Shown: positions 55,331-64,000 of the stretch, piece after piece | How positions within the stretch are numbered: position 1 is the first letter of the stretch | Layout: the number at the start of each line of letters is the position of its first letter | Origin: Euglena gracilis | Taxonomy: Eukaryota; Euglenida; Euglenophyceae; Euglenales | Direction: 5' to 3' | DNA length: 64,000 bases | Assembly (NCBI GenBank): GCA_039621445.1 | Contig: CP154954.1 | Location: forward strand, 31,520,012-31,584,011 | Position numbers and translations under genes: made by a program | Notes under the pieces: model-generated | The model's input: only the letters and a program-made list of their open reading frames with translations | What the model was told of the DNA's origin: nothing | Databases searched by the model: none

Positions 55331-55615
55331 GTGCGGTGGGATGAATGGGCGTGTGCAGTGCCGGGGGCGCGGCTGGCTGTTCACCTGGCCAAGGCACATG
55401 AAAAGGGCTTGTGCATGGCCGGAGGCAACGGGGCAAAACGTGTGCGCACTCCGCATATTAAAATGGGGGGGCATTCTGCTGAACTCCTGCCTCTTCTGGT
55501 TTCAATGGTCGTTTCTCAAGCAGTTGCGTTAAAATTCGGAAAGCAGTTGGATGCCTTCTTCATCCTATCCATGCTGCCTCCAACCCTGGCTGTTTTTTGC
55601 ACAAAATCACTTTAA
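55331..55615 (+). CDS. Unidentified 94-codon open frame
   Basis: Starts MRWDEWACAVPGARLAVHLA and ends with a hydrophobic stretch (LLPLLVSMVVSQAVALKFGK, FFILSMLPPTLAVFCTKSL). It is divergent from the F-box gene and overlaps the 3' end of the putative minus-strand gene by one base. Support is weak. Confidence 0.2.
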   Translation: MRWDEWACAVPGARLAVHLAKAHEKGLCMAGGNGAKRVRTPHIKMGGHSAELLPLLVSMVVSQAVALKFGKQLDAFFILSMLPPTLAVFCTKSL

Positions 55616-55689
55616 TTACGTCTTGCGGCTGGCAAAAGTTAGCAGGATGAGTCCGAATCCTGGCACCTGGCGCTGGAAGCGTTCGCTTT
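55616..55689 (-). CDS. Putative 3'-terminal exon, unknown protein
   Basis: The acceptor is AATTTTCAAG. It reads SERFQRQVPGFGLILLTFAS, RKT and TAA. The likely last exon of a minus-strand gene whose other candidates are at 55.86, 56.5, 57.99 and 58.16 kb. Confidence 0.35.
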
Positions 55690-55854
55690 CTTGAAAATTA
55701 AGGGAAAGAATTCAGAAGATCCGCTATCGTCGAGGGGAAGACACAAAAAACATGCAGTAAAGGACTTAGTAAAATATTTTTGGGGCCAAATCTTCGCTGA
55801 AAAAAAAACCTGGACGACGAACAGCACCCCCCCCCCTGGATTCCTTTTGAATAC

Positions 55855-55918
55855 CTGCTGAATGGTAATGATATCGCCTGTGAGGTCACAATTCAAGGTG
55901 CCCCTTCTACCCCCCACA
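55855..55918 (-). CDS. Putative internal exon, unknown protein
   Basis: Ends RRGTLNCDLTGDIITIQQ before CAG|GTATTC. The upstream border is uncertain because a C/G tract and the family A element follow. Confidence 0.35.
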
Positions 55919-55944
55919 CATTCTTTGGGAACACTTTGGGAACA

Positions 55945-56480
55945 TGGGGGGAATATGCAACAAGGCTCCTCAAAATATGCAATGCAAAAAAATGCAAAAA
56001 AAGTGCAAAAAAAATGCAAAAAAATGCAGTATGTGTATAAATTCCTTTAGGAGCTCTTCGGGGATGTACACTTTTCCACTGGAGAGGACTTAGAAGAAGT
56101 TCAATTGCTCCAAAAATGCAACATTAAAGGAAAATGTGATGCAAACTTGTGAAATGATATGGTTGATTCACCCAGTTGCATCCACTTGTGTTTCATCATG
56201 CAACCACTGCTTATGTGAAATTGGTCCAAAAACAGAAAATAAGCAACCTCCAGTCGTCTGCTAGTGGAGCAAATTGTTTGTGTAAATATAAACAATGAAC
56301 AACATCAGAAAAGCAAAATATGCAAAAAAAAAATGCAAATATGCGACTTTCACAAAATTTTCATTAAGCAAAAAAATATCCAAAAGTGTGCAAATTTTCA
56401 AGATTTTTGATTATGCAAAAAATTTCAAATCATCCAGGTTGCATAATCTGTTGGGAATCCAACAAAAAAAAATTTCTTGC
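55945..56480 (+). mobile_element. MITE-like element, family A, fourth copy
   Basis: Starts GGGGGGAATATGCAACAAGG. It is the most complete interior: CTCTTCGGGGATGTACACTT, CACTGGAGAGGACTTAGAAG, ATTGGTCCAAAAACAG, CCAGTCGTCTGCTAGTGGAG. The right end is not clear. Confidence 0.6.
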
Positions 56481-56505
56481 TATGCAGTGTTTTTTGAAGG
56501 CTCAC

Positions 56506-56627
56506 AGAAGACACATTCGAAGAGGAGTTGTGAATCCAGAGCAACAAACATGTGCGGTGAAAGATGCACAGGCAAGTCGAAACAGCGGATCAGAGCAGCA
56601 GTTGTTTGAGTCTCATGCTGATACCTC
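56506..56627 (-). CDS. Putative internal exon, unknown protein
   Basis: The acceptor is TTCCATCCCAG and the donor TTCT|GTGAGCC. It reads RYQHETQTTAALIRCFDLPV, HLSPHMFVALDSQLLFECVF. Good borders and protein-like composition; no family recognised. Confidence 0.45.
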
Positions 56628-56789
56628 CTGGGATGGAAAAGGATGACCTTTGAGACGGCCCTAAAGGAGAACACATTTGGGTAATAGAGCAGCTTGGACG
56701 TTTGGAAACTTCACAGGTCCCCCCCACCCAGGTCGTGTGGGACCACAGGTGGGGGGAGGGGTCGCAAGGGGAAATAAAAGTGGAGGGTA

Positions 56790-57346
<557 letters not shown>

Positions 57347-57985
57347 TGCCCGGAATGGCTCAACAACAAAAAAAAAAATGCTTTCATCCATTGCCAGCGA
57401 GATTTTGGGCAGCATTATTATTGTTTTGTGAAAACCTCATGAATTCTAAAGTGGTGTTGAACCCTGGCCCACCAAGAATGCTCTTAAATGTAAATAGCCA
57501 TGGCTTGTTGCACCGGGAAGAGAATAAACCCCGAATGCCTTTCCGTTTTTTCCCATTTTTGTCCTTTCCTATTGTTTGTTTGTGTGCAAGCCCCAGACTT
57601 ATACAACACTGGGGGATTTCGGCACCCACCCCACCCCCATGCATTTTGAGCCAGAAAAATGCGTGAGATCCTTCATCATTTAAAATACCCCTTATCTTTT
57701 TTTGAAACTGCTTAACAGCCACGCTAACAAAACACTTCAACACGTAATGAAAAAGATGTGGCAATCACCACTCACAGCAGGCCGCTGTGAGATTCCAGTT
57801 GACCAAAAAAAATTGGAGTTTTCCAGAATGAAAGGAAATTATTTTGGTTCTTCTGGAAAATATTTCGGTATTCTGGTGAAATCTGATGTCCAGACAGACT
57901 GCAGCTTTTTTTTCTTTGAAATCCATTTGATTATAACGGGTCAAGCAGTTGGCCAGGCGTATTATAACATTTTTTTATGACTCAC

Positions 57986-58101
57986 CAAGTGTGTCCACCA
58001 AAAAACCCAGTCCACCAGCCTTCATTTTCACCATTGCTCCTACACCAACATGCACAACAGAAGCAACCACTCCAGGATTGAGCACTTTGTACACAAAATT
58101 T
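57986..58101 (-). CDS. Putative internal exon, unknown protein
   Basis: The acceptor is ACAATGCCAG and the donor CTTG|GTGAGTC. It reads NFVYKVLNPGVVASVVHVGV, GAMVKMKAGGLGFLVDTL, a glycine- and valine-rich pattern that looks genuinely coding, though AT-rich. No family recognised. Confidence 0.5.
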
Positions 58102-58160
58102 CTGGCATTGTTTTATATCTGGTGTTATATACAGAATGTTTATCCAGCCAGTGGAAACAC

Positions 58161-58245
58161 TGAAAAGTTCCATGGGCTGTGTTGTCCTCGTATCCTCATC
58201 AGAAACCCTGGGTTGATCAGCATGGACCAATTTACAGATTTTCAT
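58161..58245 (-). CDS. Putative internal exon, unknown protein
   Basis: The acceptor is CTCCAGCTGCAG. It reads MKICKLVHADQPRVSDEDTR, TTQPMELF; possible donor TTCA|GTGTTT. The donor phase (1) does not fit the next exon (needs 2), so one border is misplaced. Confidence 0.35.
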
Positions 58246-58387
58246 CTGCAGCTGGAGAGTGCAAACGGGTGAGATATACAAATATACAATTATACAAGAA
58301 GGGAATACACCCCTCGAGGTTGTAACCCAATTCTTACAGTACACTGCAGGGGCCAGGTTGGGTGCCAGCTCTTCCGAGGTAAAAAAA

Positions 58388-58680
58388 AAAGGAGGAGGAG
58401 GAGGAGGAGGAGGAGGAGGAGGAGTAGGAGGGAGGAGGAGTGAGGAGGAGGAGCGGTGCTATTCTTCTTTCTTATCCTTGATTCGGTCTTCTGTGCTTCT
58501 TCTTTTCCTTCTTCTCTGCTTTCTTTTCTTCTTTCTCTTCTTCTTCTATGTCTTTTCTTCTTTCTGTTTTCTTCTTTTCTCTCTTCTTCTCTTTCTTTTT
58601 ATCTTTCTTGAGTTCTCATTCTTTTGTCTGTTTTCCTCTTGCTTCTTCTTCCCTCTTCTTTCCTATGCTTCGGTTGAATC
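58388..58680 (+). repeat. (GGA)n purine tract followed by a TTC/TTT pyrimidine tract
   Basis: About 60 nt of GGA repeats, then about 220 nt almost purely C/T on the same strand. No coding interpretation. Confidence 0.9.
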
Positions 58681-59009
58681 TTGGAGGGTGTTGAAGCCTT
58701 GCTGATGGGAGGGCTTATGTGGGTTTTTACTTTAGTATTTGTATGTTCTAATCCATTTTTCCTTCTTTCTGTCTTTGATTCCTTCTTTAACTTCTGATCT
58801 AACTGTATGACTCTCTTGTCTTCTGATCCGTTGGGGTCCTGTTGCGGGCTGTTCATTAGCTTCTGTTCTTTCCATCGTTGCGTGGGAGTTTTCTGTACTG
58901 TTCAAATCCCGTGGTTCTCCGCTCTCTCTTCATCGTCATTCTGTCCTCCTCCGACCTTTCTTTTCAAGAGTTGGGGGTCTCCCCACCCCCCTGATGTCCT
59001 GACCCAGGG

Positions 59010-59238
59010 GTTTGGCGGAGGTGTCACAACCAAGTGCATTGCTTGCTCAGTGCCGGGGAAGAACTGGACCCTTCTGATGCATAATATTTTTGACAGAGGC
59101 GGCAACCAACCGTTCCAATCAACAGACTCGTGGACAGCAATGGCTGGTCAAGAGCAACACTGTGAGGAAATTCCCAATATTCGTGATTTCAAATTACGTT
59201 TGCTCATCACGGTAGTTTCAGGTGCAACGAAACCATAG
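59010..59238 (+). CDS. Possible exon, unknown protein
   Basis: The plus frame reads TKCIACSVPGKNWTLLMHNI, FDRGGNQPFQSTDSWTAMAG, EIPNIRDFKLRLLITVVSGA to TAG. Protein-like composition, no recognised domain; the border upstream is unclear. Confidence 0.3.
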
Positions 59239-59449
59239 TTCACAACAAAAGGTATCCCTGGGTTGCGGCGATCTCCACTGATCAAAAAAAAATATCCATT
59301 TCATCATTCTCACCTTTGCTTTCAAATTTTGGGGTTTCATGGCCAGGAATTTTCTCTCTTCAGGAAAACCTAAACCCCATTTCTCCAGCATTTTCAGCCA
59401 TGTAACTGAATTTACAAAATTTGCAAATTCCTAAAAATTTGCAGCACTT

Positions 59450-59735
59450 TGCTGACATTTCCAGTTGGACTCAGGCCAAGAGCGAGAACTGCACCATACC
59501 AAGGGCGGGTCTGCACCATGATACCCAATAGCAGGGTGGACCGCTCACTGTTACATATTGCTGCATTCCTACCATCGGTGTTGCGTGTCCACGGGCGAGG
59601 AGGTTCGGCAACAGCGCCGCACCAGGCCATCCCGACAACCTGGGCCCCCCGGCCGTACATGGGAACGCAGGTCGGCTTCCGGACAGGTGGGGGTGGCGGC
59701 ACGCCCCCATCACTGACCCCGGGCGGCTTTTTCAA
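59450..59735. other. GC-rich stretch open on both strands
   Basis: Frames on both strands are open across it and GC3 is high, so an exon is likely, but I could not choose the strand. Confidence 0.3.
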
Positions 59736-60349
59736 AGACCCGACAAACGTCGGGGGCGATCAGCTGTATCAGATCAGGGCTGTACGAGAGTCCTGGTGGG
59801 GGGGTCGACCCCCCACCTGGGAGGCCGGGGGGGGGGGGGGTCGGGGTCGGACCCCCGGCACAGAAGGTGCCAGCTGAAAACGTGTGTGGTTGCGCTTTCT
59901 TTTGCCCGGCGCCAAAGGCGCTAGGAGAAATGAGGACTTCGGATTGGGCTGACCCCAAACGGGGCGGGGTGATGACCGGCTTCATGTGATGACCGGCTTT
60001 ATGCGTGACTGGCTGGTATCCCACAGGGGACGGGGACCCACACCAGCCGCATTCCCACTGCAGTCCCATCGCCCCCCAGGGCTGTATGGGAATCCCCGCA
60101 ACCCCATGGGTGGTGGGTGGGGGTCCGACCCCCCCCCCACCAGGCCTTCCCGTATTTCCAAACTTTAGGCCAAAAATTTCCTTTGGCACCTTTGGCGCCG
60201 AAGGAATTTTCTTTGAGCGGGTGCTGTGGTGGGTGCGGACACTGGGGCCATCGCCTGGGGGGGGGGGGTCTCATGGCCCAGGGCCAGAAGTCACTCTGAA
60301 GGAAGAGAAAACAAAACCATCCCCAGCGGGGGACGTGCTGCAACCGCTA

Positions 60350-60467
60350 AAAAGACGCCTGGTCTGCACAGCCTTCGCCCCCGCAGCCGGCGCTACGCCG
60401 CTCCTCCGCGATCGCCGCCGCCTCACAGGCAAGCTGGCGAGACAGTCCCCGGCGGGGCCCCGGCCCG
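60350..60467. other. GC-rich putative exon, strand unresolved
   Basis: On minus, one frame reads QLACEAAAIAEERRSAGCGG; on plus, RRLVCTAFAPAAGATPLLRD. An AG acceptor (TTCCCCAG) on minus lies inside the adjacent hairpin arm. Confidence 0.25.
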
Positions 60468-60578
60468 GCTGGGGAACGGCGTGAGGGGGGCCCGGCGACT
60501 CATGGGCGGTGGTGCTGGCAGACACACTTCTAACCACCGCCCATGTGTCGCCGGGCCCCCCTCACGCCGTTCCCCAGC
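60468..60578. repeat. 46-bp inverted repeat with 19-nt loop
   Basis: Arms 60,468-60,513 and 60,533-60,578 are complementary at 45 of 46 positions (left begins GCTGGGGAACGGCGTGAGGG). The loop is 60,514-60,532. Confidence 0.95.
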
Positions 60579-60885
60579 ACCCGAGCCCCACAAACCACCC
60601 AATACAGGTGTGCCTGGAGTGCCTGGGGTGTGGTGGGGTCGCCGGCGTTGCAGGCGACGTTGGAGGTGGTGCCGGCGCGCTCCTTAGGTTTAGAATTGGC
60701 AGCATGGTGGGGCTGGTGGCAGGGGCTGCGGGGGCCTCTGCTCCTCTGCTCCTCTGCCCTTCCTCTTTGCTCTCTCTCGTCAGGCGACAATGGGAGATGT
60801 GATTGGAACCCCACCTTGAAAACGCAGGTTTCGACCATTTTGCAACTGGTCGAAAATGGTTCCACTTTCGACCATTTGAAAACGA

Positions 60886-61128
60886 TCAAAATGGAAGCTC
60901 GGTGCACTCAAGAAATTCACATTGCGGCGAACCTGGCCCGTTCACGCGAATACCGGCTGACTGACGCTGCGGTCCCCAGGGCCGGTGTTCGGCCGGGTCA
61001 CGCAATGGGCACCGCCGGGGCCCCGGCCCGTACCAGAGCGGCCACGGGTCTCGCTGGACCGCCCCGGGGGCCACCGGGGCGAGGCGGCGGCGGTACCGCT
61101 CTGCCAGGTGCTCCGCCAGGCTGAGGTC
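60886..61128 (-). CDS. Putative 3'-terminal exon, unknown protein
   Basis: The acceptor is CCGGCTCAG, followed by 80 codons and TGA: TDLSLAEHLAERYRRRLAPV, APGAVQRDPWPLWYGPGPRR, CPLRDPAEHRPWGPQRQSAG. The first part is GC3-rich and protein-like. A plus-strand frame across the AT-richer end (TLKTQVSTILQLVENGSTFD) is the competing reading. No domain recognised. Confidence 0.4.
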   Translation of the reverse strand, partial: DLSLAEHLAERYRRRLAPVAPGAVQRDPWPLWYGPGPRRCPLRDPAEHRPWGPQRQSAGIRVNGPGSPQCEFLECTELPF

Positions 61129-61252
61129 CGTCTGAGCCGGAGAAGGAGCAGGTGATGAGTGGATTGGTCTCTTTGAATGAATCCCAAGGTGCTGGCTGTT
61201 TGGAAGGCTTTGTGAAGGTGGACCCCCAACCAGGAGGCAGAAGACACCAAAT

Positions 61253-61560
61253 GATACTCCCCTAAATATAAGCCCCCCAACTTTAAGCCCATGGTGCCAT
61301 TCGGGAAAAGGAGAAATTTTTGGTGTATGAAACATTTTTTCACCGGAAATCCTCCATTTTGGACAAAAAATGCACATTTTGGGCAAAAATAGGATGTACA
61401 CAACAAAAATTTTGGACACAATTGATATTTAAGTGCATTTGATGGTCAACAAAGTTTGCCAAAGCAACCCAGAAAGCTCGATCCCCCCGAAATATAAAGC
61501 CCCCCCTGAGGGTTATGAAATCCTGCCAAAAATATGTTGCCGAGGGTTTTATACTTGGGG
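61253..61560. mobile_element. C-tract element (AATATAAG type) with TA flanks
   Basis: Left TA|CTCCCCTAAATATAAGCCCC; right TTTTATACTTGGGGAGGG|TA. Internal GAAATATAAAGCCCCCCC copy at about 61,488. Confidence 0.5.
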
Positions 61561-62066
61561 AGGGTATAGGAGATTTGACACATTAAACCCCCGCGCCACT
61601 GTTCCGTCAGGGGGCCCCCCTGCATCTAAACACAGAGGCATGAAGGAGGTAGCACGAAACAATTTATGAGGTAAAAAAATGAGTCCTAAAACTCTGCCCA
61701 GGAATGCAATTTTTGGCACTCTTTGAGGACAGTTCTTTGTGAAAAATGGTAAAAAATTTCGCTCACAATACACCAGGAAAAGAATTCCACGTCACAAGGA
61801 GTCAGAATCTGAACCATCCCGCCTGGTCCAGAGGGACATCCCGCATCTAAACCTTGGACACCCTCCTCATATCGAACTCGAACCCGGAACATACAATTTT
61901 TTACCGACCACCGGGGGGGGGGGGGTCACTCCACTTTTCGAAATACCAGTCAGTCACTTTTTTTCCGGGGGGGGGGGGGGGGGGGCGGCCACTCTGGGAT
62001 CCAAAGGAAATTTGACCAAAAACATGAAAAAAAAAGCCCCAAAAATCCGGCGCCTTCGGCGCCAGG

Positions 62067-62966
62067 CAGGGATCCTCACACATCCGTGCTGGCCGAGGCC
62101 AAAATATATCCGTGATTTTCCGTGATTTTCCGTGATGTTCCGTGATGTTCCGTGAATTTCCTGTTTCCGGAAAAGGTTAACAGAGACATTCCATTCTGCA
62201 CCGGAGCCATATTTGGGCAGTTGTGGCAGCAGATTATATTATGGTCCTGGAGATCCTCCGGCGCCTCGGCAACAGCTGAAGCCAATTCCGAGTGCTCAAC
62301 CCCCAAGTTAAGCCCTTTGCAATCCAACTGAACGCATGCTACAACGCAGATCTTCCCTTGCATACCCAACAAAATGTTTATGGTTGCATGCCCAGTCCTG
62401 TCAGTCCATTCATCAATTCCTATCCACACCTGAATGTGAAATAAAAAAACGTACAGGAGGGAAAAAACAACCTTTTTGACCTTGAATTTTTTTGATTGCC
62501 CCTAAATGGGTTGCCAAAACCCTGTCAGCGAACCGATATAGCGATTGACCCTTCTGGATGCAGCCTGAGCGGAAAGGTGGAAGGTCACTTTCTGAAGAAG
62601 CAAAAACCCACACGTCCTCAATTTGTGTGTATTTCTGGAGAACACCTCTGTTGCTCTTGTGGTCCAATTTTGTGACCGGGAGACCAGAATGGAGGAAAGC
62701 GGCCACAAAATCATCTGTGATTGTCTGAATGAGGTTTTGCTTGATTGTCTGTTTGGAAAGGCAGATAATTTGCAAAACATCCCATCAAAATGCATCTGCA
62801 CAAACAAAGCACATTCAAAAAAAGACCCAAAATTTTTTGTGAACCCTCCACCTTATCTGTGAATTTCCATAAATTTCCGTGATTTCCGTGAGAATGGCCT
62901 TCCGCCCATTTCCGTGATCCTCCGTGAATTTCCGTGAATTTCCTTTTCAGGACGGTGAGGATCCCT
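62067..62966 (-). mobile_element. Truncated hAT-superfamily DNA transposon (about 900 bp)
   Basis: Termini CAGGGATCCTCAC and (reverse complement) AGGGATCCTCAC, flanked by the 8-bp direct repeat GCGCCAGG (62,059-62,066; 62,967-62,974). CAGGG-type ends and 8-bp duplications are hAT hallmarks. Subterminal TTTCCGTGA/TTCCGTGAA repeats lie at both ends (62,105-62,160; 62,862-62,945). It contains part of a transposase only. Confidence 0.85.
62110..62807 (-). pseudogene. hAT transposase fragment (DUF659 region)
   Basis: The first part, about 62,775-62,489, reads TITDDFVAAFLHSGLPVTKL, DHKSNRGVLQKYTQIEDV; the second, about 62,429-62,110, reads WIGIDEWTDRTGHATINILL, GMQGKICVVACVQL, DHNIICCHNCPNMA. This matches the hAT DUF659 layout (AF-x-xx-glP, then DgWTd-x-xgxx-xN, then a Dn-x-xN-like site). 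Here the usual D of the last motif reads CHNCPN, so it is probably inactive. The parts are in different frames around a 55-nt AT-rich GT..AG-like segment whose phases do not match: intron or frameshift. The BED finger and C-terminal dimerisation region are absent. Confidence 0.75.
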
Positions 62967-63312
62967 GCGCCAGGTCACTTTAGTGGTTTTTTGCCCTCCC
63001 CCCCCGGGGGGGTCCGGGCCAAATACCAGTCAGTCACTCCGAAAAAACCAGTCACCCACCCCCGGGGGTGGGGGGGGGGGGGGTCAGCCAGTGCTTAAGC
63101 AATTGACTGACCCGAGGGGGACTCTCCTACCATAGCATTTTTAAGGATTTTCAGGCCAGCAACCATTCCCACTGGAAAAGGGAAGGCGCATCCTGCACCC
63201 CACCTGACCTCACTGGCAGCCCTGCCGTATTGGAAGGACGGTTTTCTAAATGTCGTTTGGTTCTTCCCTGGGGAAGGATCCCCAATCATCATGTCATTGG
63301 TCCAGTGCTCTG

Positions 63313-63808
63313 CAGGCTTTTGCTTAACGACCCGGGGGGAGGGGGGGGGGGGGGGTACTGGCTAGCCAATCGGCTAGACACTGGAAAAAAAATGGACTAG
63401 CTAGACCCCCCTCCCCCCGGGGGGGTCCGGTCCGGTCCGGGGGTCCCCCCAATTGGAAAAAAAATTTCCTCCAGCGCTGTGCGCCGAGGTGGAAATGAGG
63501 TTTTTAATATGTTTTTGGCTGATCTTGTTCCAAAAATTCCCAAAAATGGCCAAAAACGGGCAATTTTGGCCATTTTGGGGGGTCCGAAAAAAAATTTCCG
63601 GCGCTTTGCGCCGGTCACTGGAAAAAAAAATTCCACTAGCTAGCCCTGCTAGCAGACCCCCCCCCCGGGTCTGCTAGAAATCCCACTAGCCAAATTTAGA
63701 CTAGCTGCAGTCCAGCCCCCCCCGGGGGGGGGGGGGGGGGGGCTAGCTGCAGCCCCGCCCCCCCCTGGGGGGGGGGGGGGGTACTGCAATCCCTTAAGCA
63801 AAAGCCTG
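63313..63808. mobile_element. Inverted-repeat element with CAGGCTTTTGCTTAA ends
   Basis: Perfect 15-bp termini at 63,313 and 63,808, then C/G tracts. The interior has CCGGCGC-TTT-GCGCCGG and GGTCTGCTAG/CTAGCAGACC hairpins and shares its right two thirds with 37,777-38,025. Confidence 0.65.
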
Positions 63809-64000
63809 GTCTGGCCATTTGCTCACCAACAACAATAAGAGCCTTGCACAAAACCTTGCTGGCCACCTTTTTCACCTTTGGCACGTGACCGTTCAGCCAT
63901 CATCCGTCCATCCCTCCAACGTTTTGTAAGTTTGCTGTGTCTATGCGGTGCACCCAGCTGAATCTGCAAGCAAATCTGCAGCCATCACTTTGGCCAGGGA
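63809..64000. other. Window edge, nothing assigned
   Basis: No exon, RNA gene or repeat is supported in the last 190 bases. Confidence 0.3.

Larger units (their letters stand above)
61905..63105. repeat. Outer repeat with AAATACCAGTCAGTCACT, split by a hAT element
   Basis: AAATACCAGTCAGTCACT occurs at about 61,940 and 63,019 in the same orientation, with C/G tracts around. The hAT element at 62,067-62,966 sits inside the GGCGCC-TTC-GGCGCCAGG hairpin of this repeat. Confidence 0.5.

Noticed and set aside
60543-61124. 193-codon plus-strand frame
   Set aside because: It crosses the hairpin and an AG/GC-rich exon that reads better on minus with a clean acceptor and natural stop; kept only as an alternative.

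Overview
The window looks like nuclear DNA of a repeat-rich, intron-rich eukaryote, most likely a protist or alga. Reasons: GC-rich short exons with GT..AG borders are scattered in long AT-rich or repetitive introns; there are no operons or long uninterrupted genes; microsatellites, minisatellites, G/C homopolymer tracts and many small inverted-repeat elements fill most of the sequence; a short (TTAGGG)n tract is present. I cannot name the organism. Almost every long open reading frame here is a by-product of tandem repeats, and the genes that can be supported are assembled from small exons.

Layout. 0-2.3 kb: putative minus-strand exons, one resembling the segment before the Walker A motif of ORC1/CDC6 AAA+ proteins. 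2.3-7.1 kb: tandem repeats, an IR-bounded (CATA)n tract, degenerate retroelement pieces (gag-like on minus, Ty3/gypsy integrase C-terminus on plus). 8.7-10.9 kb: the best gene, a 130-residue single-RRM protein on the minus strand in three exons whose splice phases agree. 11.3-30.95 kb: a degenerate 22-bp minisatellite covering nearly 20 kb, changing orientation several times and interrupted by small inserted elements. 31-34.4 kb: putative exons, including a plus-strand first exon encoding a signal peptide or membrane anchor. 33.9-55.0 kb: scattered minus-strand leucine-rich-repeat (LRR) exons headed by an F-box-like first exon near 55.0 kb, with one LRR exon on the plus strand. 43.5-50 kb: a plus-strand multi-exon gene of unknown function with very short introns, then a second degenerate plus-strand coding block. 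55.6-61.1 kb: putative minus-strand exons and simple repeats. 62.07-62.97 kb: a truncated hAT transposon.

The most notable finding is a pair of inverted-repeat elements, 34,720-37,377 (2.66 kb) and 45,693-49,022 (3.33 kb). Both begin CYTAGGCGG, end (reverse complement) CYTAGGAGG, and are flanked by 5-bp target duplications (CCAAC and TTGTA). Each is studded with its own short palindrome: GAAGCGG-N4-CCGCTTC about ten times in the first, and ACCGACGG-N2-CCGTCGGT six times in the second. I know no superfamily with this combination of termini and target-site length. A second notable group is a set of small elements with C-tract termini that appear to have inserted at TA; one lies in the minisatellite, where the empty site can be read directly.
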